64,000 nt of DNA from an uncultured Algibacter sp. (lineage in GTDB: Bacteria; Bacteroidota; Bacteroidia; Flavobacteriales; Flavobacteriaceae), in contig NZ_CANLGU010000001.1 in assembly GCF_947490405.1 (NCBI RefSeq), forward strand, positions 558,001 to 622,000, written 5' to 3'. Under the pieces are notes generated by a model. That model saw only the letters and a program-made list of their open reading frames with translations, did not search any database and was not told the origin of the DNA. Shown one piece after another: positions 54,440 through 63,196 of this stretch. Every line of letters begins with the position of its first letter. The first letter of the stretch is position 1. The position numbers were made by a program, and so were the translations under genes.

Positions 54440-54538
54440 GGGCGCAACCACAAGGGTCGGGCTATCCGTTACAAGTCCTCGCACCTCCTTCGTCGGGCTG
54501 TGGGCTTTCCTCTACTATCCCTTGCGCAGATGCAGAAC
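54440..54538 (+). repeat. Interspersed repeat family 1, copy e (diverged)
   Basis: GGGCGCAACCACAAGGGTCGG at the left and ATCCCTTGCGCA at the right keep the compensated ends (GCGCAA/TTGCGC) although both have changed from GCGTTA/TAACGC. Confidence 0.75.
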
Positions 54539-54559
54539 ACCAATTGAAATTCTAGTTAA

Positions 54560-54575
54560 GCAACTAAAAAGTTGC
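54560..54575. promoter_or_regulatory. ArsR-type operator 1
   Basis: GCAAC-TAAAAA-GTTGC, a palindrome shared with operator 2 at 54602. The centres are 42 bp apart, four helical turns. It lies in the promoter region of the SRPBCC-ArsR operon. Confidence 0.72.
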
Positions 54576-54601
54576 GTATTAAATTTATTTAGCTTAATTT
54601 A

Positions 54602-54617
54602 GCAACCGTAAAGTTGC
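54602..54617. promoter_or_regulatory. ArsR-type operator 2
   Basis: GCAAC-CGTAAA-GTTGC, 25 bp upstream of the SRPBCC start codon. The arms equal those of operator 1 while the six-base spacer differs, as expected of a dimer binding site. Confidence 0.72.
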
Positions 54618-54641
54618 ATAATAATCAAAAATCGAACTATA

Positions 54642-55073
54642 ATGAAAGATTCAATCAAAAAAGAAGTCGTGTTTAACCAGTCCATCAATCAGGTTTGGAA
54701 CGCCATTACAAAAGCCGAAGAAATCTCAACATGGTTTATCCCAGCCGATTTTAAAGCCGAAAAAGGCTACAAATACCTGTTCACTTCCCCACCAAACGAA
54801 AAAGGTTGTACCACCATTGGTGGAGAAATATTAGAAGCAAATCCTTATGTTTTAGTTTACACATGGATTGTTGGCGGTACAGAAACAGAAACCACCGTAA
54901 AATGGGAACTAGAATCCACCGCCGAAGGCACAAAACTAACCCTAGAACACACCGGTATTTCAAACTACGCAGGCGAAACGGCTATTGAAATGTTCGAAAG
55001 CTTTAATGGCGGGTGGGACAATTGCATAAACGGTTTAACTAGCTATTTAAAAGAAACAATAAATGCAGGATAA
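54642..55073 (+). CDS. SRPBCC/AHSA1-like domain protein
   Basis: 143 residues with the START/Bet v1-like AHSA1 pattern: INQVWNAITKAEEISTWFIPADF, GGEILEANPYVLVYTW and the C-terminal helix MFESFNGGWDNCINGLTSYL. Such proteins bind small hydrophobic ligands and are commonly paired with an ArsR regulator, as here, the next gene starting 11 nt before this one ends. Both are probably controlled by the two operators upstream. Confidence 0.92.
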   Translation: MKDSIKKEVVFNQSINQVWNAITKAEEISTWFIPADFKAEKGYKYLFTSPPNEKGCTTIGGEILEANPYVLVYTWIVGGTETETTVKWELESTAEGTKLTLEHTGISNYAGETAIEMFESFNGGWDNCINGLTSYLKETINAG

Positions 55074-55386
55074 AATCACCAGACTTTTTAAAGCCATAGC
55101 AGACCCAACAAGGCGTGATATTTTTCATGCCTTGGTTATTGCAACCTCAGCATTATCCATTACACAAATCTCAAATCAGTTTGATATGACGCGCCAAGGC
55201 GTTACCAAACACATTAAAACTTTAGAAGAAGCGGGATTAGTTTACATTAACTCACAAGGAAGAGAACGCTTTTGTAATGCCAACCCCAAAGAACTACAAG
55301 AAGTTAACAAATGGATAAAGTTCTATGAGCAATTCTGGGATGATAAATTGAGTAGTTTGGGGGATTATTTGGATTCAAAAACATAA
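55063..55386 (+). CDS. ArsR-family transcriptional regulator
   Basis: 107 residues with a winged HTH (IADPTRRDIFHALV, then ITQISNQFDMTRQGVTKHIKTLEEAGLV). No metal-binding CxC motif is visible, so it belongs to the non-metal, SRPBCC-associated group. It overlaps the SRPBCC gene and most likely represses the operon from the paired GCAAC-N6-GTTGC sites. Confidence 0.93.
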   Translation: MQDKITRLFKAIADPTRRDIFHALVIATSALSITQISNQFDMTRQGVTKHIKTLEEAGLVYINSQGRERFCNANPKELQEVNKWIKFYEQFWDDKLSSLGDYLDSKT

Positions 55387-55392
55387 CCCACT

Positions 55393-55502
55393 ACGTCATT
55401 GTGAGGGAGAAACGACCGTAACAATCTTTTGATTATTAGCCCGAAATTCTCAACAAACAGATTCTCACGCTTTTTTTCTGATGAAAAAGCTCAGAATGAC
55501 GT
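55393..55502 (+). repeat. Palindromic repeat family 2, copy a
   Basis: ACGTCATTGTGAGG at the left, CAGATTCTCACGC inside and CTCAGAATGACGT at the right; the ends are inverted repeats. About 110 bp. Confidence 0.85.
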
Positions 55503-55511
55503 AAACATCAA

Positions 55512-55552
55512 ACACGTCGTCATTGTGAGGAAGCACGATGTAACAATCTGCT
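55512..55552 (+). repeat. Palindromic repeat family 2, copy b (left half only)
   Basis: CACGTCGTCATTGTGAGG followed by CACGATGTAACAATCTG, with no right half; the GIY-YIG gene begins to occupy the next position at 55563. Confidence 0.8.
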
Positions 55553-55562
55553 TATCGTTAAC

Positions 55563-55862
55563 TCAATCAAAATAAAATAGCCAACCATCAGATAAATCAT
55601 TCCAATCTGAGTTTTCATTATCAATTAAAGCTAGCTTTTTTACTCTTTTATATTTCTTAATCTGTTTTTCTCTTAAAATAGCTTCATCAATAGAATCAAA
55701 ACCTTCAAAATAAACTAACTTTTCACAATTATATTTTGAGGCAAAGCCTTTGTAAGTTTTAGATTTATGCTGATACATTCGCTTAACCAAATCACTAGTA
55801 ACTCCTGTATATAAAACTGTATTGTTTTTATTGGTTATAATGTAAACATGTGACTGTTTCAT
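55563..55862 (-). CDS. Small GIY-YIG nuclease-domain protein
   Basis: 99 residues consisting of little but a GIY-YIG domain: HVYIITNKNNTVLYTGVTSDL, then RMYQHKS, the Glu-containing LREKQIKKYKR and a C-terminal DLSDGWLFYFD. These short orphan GIY-YIG ORFs are frequent in Flavobacteriia. Here it lies between copies b and c of a palindromic repeat family, which invites comparison with REP-associated tyrosine transposases. Nuclease activity or a role in repeat spread is unproven. Confidence 0.88.
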   Translation of the reverse strand: MKQSHVYIITNKNNTVLYTGVTSDLVKRMYQHKSKTYKGFASKYNCEKLVYFEGFDSIDEAILREKQIKKYKRVKKLALIDNENSDWNDLSDGWLFYFD

Positions 55863-55885
55863 AGATTGACTAAACCTGCATTAAT

Positions 55886-55999
55886 ACGTCATTGTGAGGA
55901 GGCACGACGTAACAATCTGTTTATTAAAAACTAAAAACCTAAGTTACCAACAAACAGATTCTCACGCTTTTTTTCTCATAAAAAAGCTCAGAATGACGT
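55886..55999 (+). repeat. Palindromic repeat family 2, copy c
   Basis: ACGTCATTGTGAGGAGGC at the left and CTCAGAATGACGT at the right, nearly the same as copy a. Confidence 0.85.
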
Positions 56000-56010
56000 A
56001 AACATCAAAC

Positions 56011-56102
56011 ACGTCGTCATTGTGAGGAGGCACTACGTGACAAGCTCTTAAATTAAAACTAGACTTTCAGTAAACAGATTCTTACGCTACGATCAGAATG
56101 AC
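56011..56102 (+). repeat. Palindromic repeat family 2, copy d (diverged)
   Basis: ACGTCGTCATTGTGAGG at the left and CAGAATGAC at the right; the inner part is altered (CACTACGTGACAAGC). Confidence 0.75.
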
Positions 56103-56118
56103 AATTCAATCAAAAAAA

Positions 56119-59100
56119 TCAATTCAACTTAAACCTCACATCCTGCGCTTCCAACTCACTCAACAATTCCTGAGACACCTTAACTTTTTGTCTTCTACTA
56201 GGCATGGTTAATTTCATCTTTTCTTTAGTATCATACACCAAAAAATTTAATGCTTGGTTTCCAGGATGCATGTGTAGCAACTCTTTTAAGGCTATAATTT
56301 TTTGTTCGGTTAAATCTTTTATATCAACTTGTATGGACAGTTTTTTAGCATATTGTTCCATCACATCATGCAACAGTTGGAAACTATTAAACTGCAATCT
56401 CGGGTCGCTCTTTTTACCAGTATCTTTATTTGTCCAACCTTCTCGTACAAAACTTTTTACAAACACAAAATTGTTTTGCAATAAAAAATGCCTGTATTTT
56501 AAATACTCTTCACCAAAAATTCTAAACTCAAAACTATCAGTATAATCTTCAATAGTAAACAACGCCCAACCTTTACCTTGTTTGCTTACACGGTGTTGCA
56601 CATCGGTAACTACACCGCCAAACACCAATTCCCGGTTTACATAAGGCTCTAAATTATTAAACATTCCAACCGTAGCATTACAAAAGGTCTTCATTTCGGT
56701 TTTAAAATCATCCAACGGATGTCCAGAAATATAAACCCCAACAACTTCGCGTTCTTTACTCAAGGTTTTCATGGTGCCCCACTCTTCACATGGTGGCACT
56801 TCGGGTTCAGAAAATTGCACACTACTCTGCTCTCCAAACATATCTATTTGTGCAGAATTTTTATTCTCTTTATACTTTTGCGCAAACTTTATGGCCTTTT
56901 CTAAAAAGGTAATCCCATCACCATCATCATGAAAATACTGCGCGCGATGTATATCGCCAAAACCATCAAAACCACCAGCATAGGCTAAATTTTCAAAAGC
57001 TTTTTTATTGGCCGCACGTAAATCAATACGTTTTGCAAAATCGAAAATAGAACTGTAATGTCCGTCTTCCTTTCGGTTATCTACAATTGTCATTACTGCA
57101 CCGTGCCCCACACCCTTTATGGCGCCCATCCCAAAACGCACCGCACCGTCTTTATTTACCGAGAACTTATAATAACTCTCATTCACATCAGGCCCTAAAA
57201 CGTCTAACTTCATACGTTTACATTCTTCCATAAAGAAGGTTACCTGCTTGATATCATTCATGTTATTGGAAAGCACCGCAGCCATATATTCCGCAGGATA
57301 ATGCGCTTTTAAATACGCTGTTTGGTAGGCAATCCACGCATAACATGTGGAGTGCGATTTGTTGAAGGCGTAACTCGCAAAAGCTTCCCAATCTTTCCAA
57401 ACTTTTTCAAGAATTTTAGCATCATGTCCGTTTGCACTGGCTTGCTCAATAAACTTTGGTTTCATTTTATCCAAAACCGCAATTTGCTTTTTACCCATCG
57501 CTTTACGAAGTACATCGGCTTCACCTTTGGTAAAATCTGCTAAACTCTGCGACAGTAACATTACCTGCTCTTGGTACACCGTAATACCATAAGTTTCCTT
57601 TAGGTATTCTTCCATGGCGGGCAAATCGTACTCGATTTCCTCATCGCCATGTTTTCTACGAACAAAACTCGGAATATATTCCATCGGTCCTGGACGATAC
57701 AAGGCATTCATGGCAATTAAATCTTCAAAAACCGTAGGTTTTAAATCCCGAAGGTGTTTTTGCATCCCAGGCGATTCGTATTGAAACACACCCACCGTTT
57801 CACCGCGTTGAAACAAGGCATAGGTTGCTTCATCATCTAAAGGAAAACTTTCTGGATCTAATTGAATATCATGTTTTGCTTTTACAATTTTAACGGTGTC
57901 TTTAATTAAAGTTAGTGTTTTTAAACCCAAGAAATCCATCTTCAATAATCCTGCATCTTCTACAACAGAGTTATCAAACTGCGTGACGTACAAATCAGAA
58001 TCTTTTGCCACAGAAACAGGCACAAACTTGGTAATATCATCTGGTGTAATAATTACACCGCAGGCATGTATTCCAGTATTTCTAACTGAGCCTTCAAGCG
58101 TTCTGGCAAGGTTTACGGTTTCTGCCTGTAAATCGCTACCATCGGCAATATTTAAAAGTTCGTTTACTTTCTCTAAATCTTCTGCCCTAAACTTCTTTCC
58201 GAGTTCTTTTTCATCTAAACCAAAAATCTTTCCTAGCTTAGACATGGTTGGGATTAACTTCGCAATCCTATCGGCATCAAACAAGGGTAAATCTAAAACA
58301 CGCGCCGTATCCCGAATAGAGGATTTTGCAGCCATCGTACCATAAGTGATGATTTGCGCTACTTGGTTAGATCCGTATTTTTCAATCACGTAATCCATGA
58401 CACGACTTCTACCTTCATCATCAAAATCGATATCAATATCGGGCATACTAATACGATCTGGATTTAAGAAACGCTCAAAAAGTAAATCGTATTTTAACGG
58501 GTCAATATTTGTAATCCACAAGCAATATGCCGCCACAGAACCTGCTGCGGAACCACGCCCAGGACCTACCGATACATCCATATTTCTGGCTTCGCGAATA
58601 AAATCTTCAACAATTAAAAAATATCCCGGATATCCTGTATTTTCAATAACGCTCAACTCAAAATCAAGGCGTTCTGTAACTTCTTCAGTAAGTGGTTCGC
58701 CATAACGCTTTTTGGCGCCTTCGTATACCAAATGTTTTAAGTACGCATTTTCGCCACGTTTACCACCGTCAACTTCATCTTCTTTATGCTTAAACTCCTC
58801 AGGAATATCAAAGGCAGGTAATAATACATCGCGCGCTAGCTGAAATGCCTCAACTTTATCAACCACTTCTTGAACATTTACAATGGCTTCGGGCACGTCG
58901 CGAAATAAAGTCTTCATATCTTCTGAAGACTTAAAATAATACTCTTGGTTTGGTAATCCGTAGCGATATCCACGGCCACGACCAATAGGTGTGGCTTGTT
59001 TTTCACCATCTTTTACACACAATAAAATATCGTGCGCATTGGCATCTTCTTGGTTTCTATAATAAGTATTATTTGTGGCAACTAACTTTACATCGTGCTT

Positions 59101-60504
59101 TTTAGCAAGTTGTATCAACGTAGGGTTTACACGATTTTCATCCTCTTGATTATGGCGCATTAGCTCCACATACAAATCGTCTCCAAATTCATTTTTCCAC
59201 CAAAGCAGCGCTTCTTCGGCTTGGTTCTCACCAATATTCAACACTTTACTTGGTACTTCGCCATATAAGTTTCCTGTAAGTACAATGATGTCTTCTTTAT
59301 ACTGCTGAATCAATTTTTTATCAATTCTTGGCAAATAGTAAAACCCATCTACAAAAGCATGAGACGATAATTTTGCCAAATTATGATAGCCATTTTTGTT
59401 TTTTGCGAGCAGTACAATTTGGTAGCCATTATCTTTTCTGGTTTTATCTGCATGATCTTCGCACACAAAAAACTCACAGCCCACAATAGGTTTTATAAGT
59501 TTCGCATCTGTAGGTTCACCACTTTCTTCGGCTGCTGCTATTTTTTCCTTAATGCTTTTATTTGCTTTATTTACAGCATTCACAAAGTGAAAGGCACCCA
59601 TCATATTTGCATGATCGGTTAATGCTACAGCTGGCATATTGTGTTCTGCGGCAGCGGCTACAACATCTGATACACTCATGGTAGATTGTAATACCGAAAA
59701 TTGCGAATGGTTGTGCAAATGCACAAATTCTACATTTGCTAAATCGGATGCATTTTGATTGATATCTTGAGTAGAAATTCCAGCTTTTGCTTTTTCTAAA
59801 CGAGCTCGAATTTTAGCACTTTCCTTTTTGAGATTAATGTGCTTTAATCCGATAGTTTGAATGGTATCTGGATTCTCTTTTTTGAAGTTTTCAAAATAAT
59901 CGGGCTGAACATCTAACTGTTCTTTCGTGTACTCTCCTAAACGCACCAACTCGAAAAAACAACGCGTTGTTGCCTCTACATCGGCAGTCGCATTATGCGC
60001 TTCAGAAAAAGGTACACTAAATAAAAATTCATGCAATTCTGTAAGTGTTGGCAATTTAAATTTACCATAACGCCCACCCGGAATTTGGCACAAACTTGCC
60101 GTATGTTCTGTACAGGTATCTAATACTGGGAGTTCTTGTAATGGGTTTGCAACAGCGCCACGCACAAACTCCGCACCCATTATGTTTAAATCGAACTTTA
60201 CATTTTGCCCAACAACAAATTTGGTTTTACCTAAAGCTTCATTAAACTTATCTAAAACCTCAGCCAAGGGTACACCTTGTTCTTCAGCTAATTCTGTAGA
60301 AATACCGTGAATTTTTTCGGCATCATACGGAATATTAAAGCCTTCAGGTTTTACCAAATAATCTTGACTCTCGATACAGTTACCCATATCGTCGTGGAGC
60401 TGCCACGCGATTTGAATACACCTTGGCCAATTATCAGTATCTGTAATTGGTGCATCCCAACGTTTTGGCAATCCTGTAGTTTCAGTATCGAAAATTAAGT
60501 ACAT
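56119..60504 (-). CDS. dnaE: DNA polymerase III alpha subunit with fused N-terminal exonuclease
   Basis: 1461 residues. The first ~185 are a DEDDh exonuclease (IFDTETTGLP with Asp6 and Glu8; HNATADVEAT as the third motif), homologous to DnaQ. A PHP domain starts near 258 (FVHLHNHSQFSVLQS), the polymerase palm carries PDIDIDFDDEGR near 690, and the fingers contain YRPGPMEYIPSFV; a tandem HhH and an OB-fold (~1290-1340, GGVVTDVQHRVSKQGKG) complete it. This is the replicative polymerase with built-in proofreading. It has no operon partner. Confidence 0.97.
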   Translation of the reverse strand: MYLIFDTETTGLPKRWDAPITDTDNWPRCIQIAWQLHDDMGNCIESQDYLVKPEGFNIPYDAEKIHGISTELAEEQGVPLAEVLDKFNEALGKTKFVVGQNVKFDLNIMGAEFVRGAVANPLQELPVLDTCTEHTASLCQIPGGRYGKFKLPTLTELHEFLFSVPFSEAHNATADVEATTRCFFELVRLGEYTKEQLDVQPDYFENFKKENPDTIQTIGLKHINLKKESAKIRARLEKAKAGISTQDINQNASDLANVEFVHLHNHSQFSVLQSTMSVSDVVAAAAEHNMPAVALTDHANMMGAFHFVNAVNKANKSIKEKIAAAEESGEPTDAKLIKPIVGCEFFVCEDHADKTRKDNGYQIVLLAKNKNGYHNLAKLSSHAFVDGFYYLPRIDKKLIQQYKEDIIVLTGNLYGEVPSKVLNIGENQAEEALLWWKNEFGDDLYVELMRHNQEDENRVNPTLIQLAKKHDVKLVATNNTYYRNQEDANAHDILLCVKDGEKQATPIGRGRGYRYGLPNQEYYFKSSEDMKTLFRDVPEAIVNVQEVVDKVEAFQLARDVLLPAFDIPEEFKHKEDEVDGGKRGENAYLKHLVYEGAKKRYGEPLTEEVTERLDFELSVIENTGYPGYFLIVEDFIREARNMDVSVGPGRGSAAGSVAAYCLWITNIDPLKYDLLFERFLNPDRISMPDIDIDFDDEGRSRVMDYVIEKYGSNQVAQIITYGTMAAKSSIRDTARVLDLPLFDADRIAKLIPTMSKLGKIFGLDEKELGKKFRAEDLEKVNELLNIADGSDLQAETVNLARTLEGSVRNTGIHACGVIITPDDITKFVPVSVAKDSDLYVTQFDNSVVEDAGLLKMDFLGLKTLTLIKDTVKIVKAKHDIQLDPESFPLDDEATYALFQRGETVGVFQYESPGMQKHLRDLKPTVFEDLIAMNALYRPGPMEYIPSFVRRKHGDEEIEYDLPAMEEYLKETYGITVYQEQVMLLSQSLADFTKGEADVLRKAMGKKQIAVLDKMKPKFIEQASANGHDAKILEKVWKDWEAFASYAFNKSHSTCYAWIAYQTAYLKAHYPAEYMAAVLSNNMNDIKQVTFFMEECKRMKLDVLGPDVNESYYKFSVNKDGAVRFGMGAIKGVGHGAVMTIVDNRKEDGHYSSIFDFAKRIDLRAANKKAFENLAYAGGFDGFGDIHRAQYFHDDGDGITFLEKAIKFAQKYKENKNSAQIDMFGEQSSVQFSEPEVPPCEEWGTMKTLSKEREVVGVYISGHPLDDFKTEMKTFCNATVGMFNNLEPYVNRELVFGGVVTDVQHRVSKQGKGWALFTIEDYTDSFEFRIFGEEYLKYRHFLLQNNFVFVKSFVREGWTNKDTGKKSDPRLQFNSFQLLHDVMEQYAKKLSIQVDIKDLTEQKIIALKELLHMHPGNQALNFLVYDTKEKMKLTMPSRRQKVKVSQELLSELEAQDVRFKLN

Positions 60505-60615
60505 ATGATATGTTTATACATTGTTTTGTGTAATTGTTGCGTCAGAAATGACGAGCATATAAAAATACATAGAAAACTCACTTTTTTAAAATGAAGTTAT
60601 AAACAGTTGTAAACA

Positions 60616-60645
60616 AAAAACGCAACCCTTTGAGGTTGCGTTTTC
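60616..60645 (-). terminator. Terminator of the DUF2383 gene
   Basis: ACGCAACC / GGTTGCGT stem with a T run on the minus strand, 20 bp past the stop. Confidence 0.85.
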
Positions 60646-60664
60646 TTAACCGAATATTAATATC

Positions 60665-61114
60665 TTATGATACTAACTCTTCCTGTACTTTTTCGGTATT
60701 AATAGCCGATTGTATAGCGTTTCGATGCCTAAACAACATGGCATCAATTGTTGGCGGCAATGTTCTATCTTTTAAAATAGCATCGTATTCTTCTAAACTT
60801 GCTTTTTCGCCTCTGATAGCTTCTTCTAAAATGGCTTCTTCATCATTTGATGAAAATAGCGATTTTAAACTCATCCAGTTTCTATGCACCGTGCCTTTAA
60901 AACTTCCAGATTCTTCAGGAATTTCACCGTATTGTAAAATTTCTGTTCGTAACTCTTTTGCAAATTCACTTCGTTCTGTCGCTCTTCGCTTAAAGAATAT
61001 TTTTAGCGTAGCACTATCTACATTTTCGGAAGCATTCAAATACCCTTTTTCGGCATCATAATTCTTTACTAATAATTCATTTAACTTGTTTGAAATTTCT
61101 TCTGTGTACTTCAT
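60665..61114 (-). CDS. PA2169-like four-helix-bundle protein (DUF2383)
   Basis: 149 residues, all helical, with the ferritin-like DUF2383 pattern: ISNKLNELLVKNYDAEKGYLNA, FFKRRATERSEFAKELRTEI and CRGEKASLEEY-type third helix (seen as IRGEKASLEEYDAIL). Glu and His residues occur at metal-site-like positions (HRNWM, RHRNAIQ). The family appears in stress and envelope responses; function is not known. Confidence 0.88.
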   Translation of the reverse strand: MKYTEEISNKLNELLVKNYDAEKGYLNASENVDSATLKIFFKRRATERSEFAKELRTEILQYGEIPEESGSFKGTVHRNWMSLKSLFSSNDEEAILEEAIRGEKASLEEYDAILKDRTLPPTIDAMLFRHRNAIQSAINTEKVQEELVS

Positions 61115-61313
61115 GTTTTCATTTTCATTTTAAATTCCAATATATTTTTTTAAGATGCGTATTGTTTCACATCGTAATACTTAATATAGACTCAAACTTC
61201 AGTTTGTCAAGGGTTTTAACAGGGTTTATGATAGTATTAAGAGACATTAACATTTAAAGTCAATATTTAAGATAATTTATCATAAATTAGTTTTTTCATA
61301 ATTAACACTTACA

Positions 61314-62372
61314 ATGAAACTATTTTTTTATTTAACCACACTTTTATTGTGTTTAACTTGCTATTCTCAAAACGCCCAGTTGTACATTGGCACATATACT
61401 AAAGGTAATAGTAAAGGGATTTATAAAGTAAATTTTAATACTGAAACAGGACAGTTAAGCGACTTACAACTTGCCATCCCTATTGACAACCCTTCGTTTT
61501 TAACGTATTCTCCTGATAGAAAATTTTTATATTCTACAAATGGTAGCGAAAGCGGATTTATTTCTTCCTACAAGATAAAAGATGATGGGAGTTTGGTTTT
61601 ATTAACGCGAATAAGCAGTATGGGAAAAGGACCTTGTCATATTTCAATTAACAAATTAGGAACAACCATATGCGTATCAAACTATGTTGCTGGTACTATC
61701 GCTTTGTACCCAATTAACAAAGATGGAAGTTTAGCAGAGGCAACTCAAGTATTTAACCATAACAGTAAAGAAAGAGAATCTCATGCACATTCTGCTTTAT
61801 TTTTTAATGATGAATTATTTGTTGCCGATTTAGGTAGAAATGCAATGTACCAATACATATTAGAAAATGGCTCATACAAACTAAAATCTGAAGCCATTGT
61901 AAAAACCGAAGGAAACCCTGGCCCGCGACATTTTAAACTAACTAAAGACGGAAAGTTTATTTACCTTATTAACGAATATGGCGCTACTATAACAACAATT
62001 AAAAGAACAAAAAAAGGATTTAAACAAATTGATGAAGACAACACTTTAGAGCCTGGGTTTACTGAATTTAATAAGTGTGCAGATATTCATTTAACTAAAG
62101 ATGAACGTTTTGTTTATGGATCTAATCGCGGCGAGAATACTATTGCAGTTTTTGAACGTAATATCAAAAACGGAAAACTAGACAAAATTCAAAGCATGTC
62201 TGTTCATGGTGATTGGCCACGGAACTTTAGTTTAGACCCAACAGGAAAATTTCTATTGGTTGCTAATATGAGAACCGAAAATATAGCAGTATTTAGTATT
62301 GATAAAAACGCAGGCACACTTAAATATTTACACGACTTTAAGGTGCCAGAACCTGTGTGCTTAATATTTTAA
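61314..62372 (+). CDS. Lactonase family seven-bladed propeller (6-phosphogluconolactonase-like), secreted
   Basis: 352 residues with a signal peptide (~1-18, LTCYSQ). Repeated propeller blades carry YIGTYTKGNSKGIYK, SFLTYSPDRKFLYSTN, GKFIYLINEYG and the conserved GDWPRNFSLDPTGKFLLVAN of the Pgl/YbhE lactonase family. With a signal peptide it cannot be the cytoplasmic pentose-phosphate enzyme, so it more likely acts on extracytoplasmic sugar lactones (inference). Confidence 0.91.
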   Translation: MKLFFYLTTLLLCLTCYSQNAQLYIGTYTKGNSKGIYKVNFNTETGQLSDLQLAIPIDNPSFLTYSPDRKFLYSTNGSESGFISSYKIKDDGSLVLLTRISSMGKGPCHISINKLGTTICVSNYVAGTIALYPINKDGSLAEATQVFNHNSKERESHAHSALFFNDELFVADLGRNAMYQYILENGSYKLKSEAIVKTEGNPGPRHFKLTKDGKFIYLINEYGATITTIKRTKKGFKQIDEDNTLEPGFTEFNKCADIHLTKDERFVYGSNRGENTIAVFERNIKNGKLDKIQSMSVHGDWPRNFSLDPTGKFLLVANMRTENIAVFSIDKNAGTLKYLHDFKVPEPVCLIF

Positions 62373-62380
62373 ATAAAGTA

Positions 62381-62409
62381 TTGGTTTTTAAAAAAATATG
62401 GTATATTTG
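62381..62409 (+). promoter_or_regulatory. Promoter of rpsP
   Basis: TTG at 62381 and TATATTTG at 62402-62409, separated by 18 bp, fit the Bacteroidota promoter consensus. A small GAGGT/ACCTC hairpin (62427-62441) lies in the leader. Confidence 0.7.
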
Positions 62410-62456
62410 CGCCCTTATTAATAACCGAGGTCGAGAACCTCAAATAATTAATTATT

Positions 62457-62972
62457 ATGCCAGTAAAAATAAGATTACAAAGACACGGTAAAAAAGGAAA
62501 ACCTTTTTATTGGATTGTAGCAGCTGATGCACGATCAAAAAGAGATGGTAAATACTTAGAGAAATTAGGTATCTACAATCCAAATACAAACCCAGCAACT
62601 GTTGAATTAAACGTTGATGGTGCTGTAACATGGTTACAGAATGGTGCACAACCAACTGATACTGCCAAAACATTATTGTCTTACAAAGGTGCTTTATTAA
62701 AAAATCATCTTGCAGGTGGTGTTAGAAAAGGCGCTTTAACTGAAGAACAAGCAGAAGCAAAGTTTACTGCTTGGTTAGAAGAAAAAGAAGCTAAAATTCA
62801 AGCTAAAGCTGATGGTTTATCTGATGCTGAAGCTAAAGCTAAAGCTGAAGCATTAGCTGCTGAAAAAGCTGTAAATGAAGCTAGAATAGCTGCAGCGGCT
62901 CCTGTTGTTGAAGAAGCTGAGGAAGCAACTGAAGAGGCTGCTCAAGTAGAAGCTTCTAACGAAGAAGAATAA
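62457..62972 (+). CDS. rpsP: 30S ribosomal protein S16 with long acidic Ala/Glu/Lys tail
   Basis: 171 residues. The first ~80 form the S16 domain (KIRLQRHGKKGKPFYWIVAADAR, in two pieces, and DGKYLEKLGIYNP). A linker then leads to a tail of Ala, Glu and Lys (~100-171; EEKEAKIQAKADG, AEAKAKAEALAAEKA, ending EEATEEAAQVEASNEEE). Tailed S16 proteins are usual in Bacteroidota. It is separated from rimM by a terminator and repeat remnants. Confidence 0.97.
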   Translation: MPVKIRLQRHGKKGKPFYWIVAADARSKRDGKYLEKLGIYNPNTNPATVELNVDGAVTWLQNGAQPTDTAKTLLSYKGALLKNHLAGGVRKGALTEEQAEAKFTAWLEEKEAKIQAKADGLSDAEAKAKAEALAAEKAVNEARIAAAAPVVEEAEEATEEAAQVEASNEEE

Positions 62973-62993
62973 AAAAATAATTTTTATACTTTT

Positions 62994-63025
62994 AAACTCC
63001 GATAGCAATATCGGAGTTTTTTTTG
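62994..63025 (+). terminator. Terminator after rpsP
   Basis: AAACTCCGATA / TATCGGAGTTT stem with GCAA loop and a T run, 22 bp past the stop. Confidence 0.9.
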
Positions 63026-63059
63026 TGAAATAGTATTTAGGTTCACAAAATACGTAATT

Positions 63060-63196
63060 GAACAAATCCCGATGAAGATGGGAATCTTAATTAACTAATT
63101 AATGAGTAGCCCTTGAAACTCGCGAATTTTCGGGATAGGGTGACAAACTTAAAAATAGATTCACGCCTTCGCGGGAATGACAAAAATGAATCCTCA
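63060..63196 (+). repeat. Intergenic repeat remnant between rpsP and rimM
   Basis: Contains AGATTCACGCCTTCGCGGG and AATGACA, in the style of the palindromic intergenic repeats of this family. Read as protein in the rimM frame it gives IDSRLRGNDKNE, a familiar artefact of such repeats. Confidence 0.7.

Noticed and set aside
55393-56102. CRISPR array
   Set aside because: The repeats are ~110 bp palindromes with irregular spacing, not short direct repeats with unique spacers, and no cas genes are near.
61314-62372. Cytoplasmic 6-phosphogluconolactonase of the pentose phosphate pathway
   Set aside because: A signal peptide is evident and no zwf or gnd lies nearby, so only family membership is claimed.
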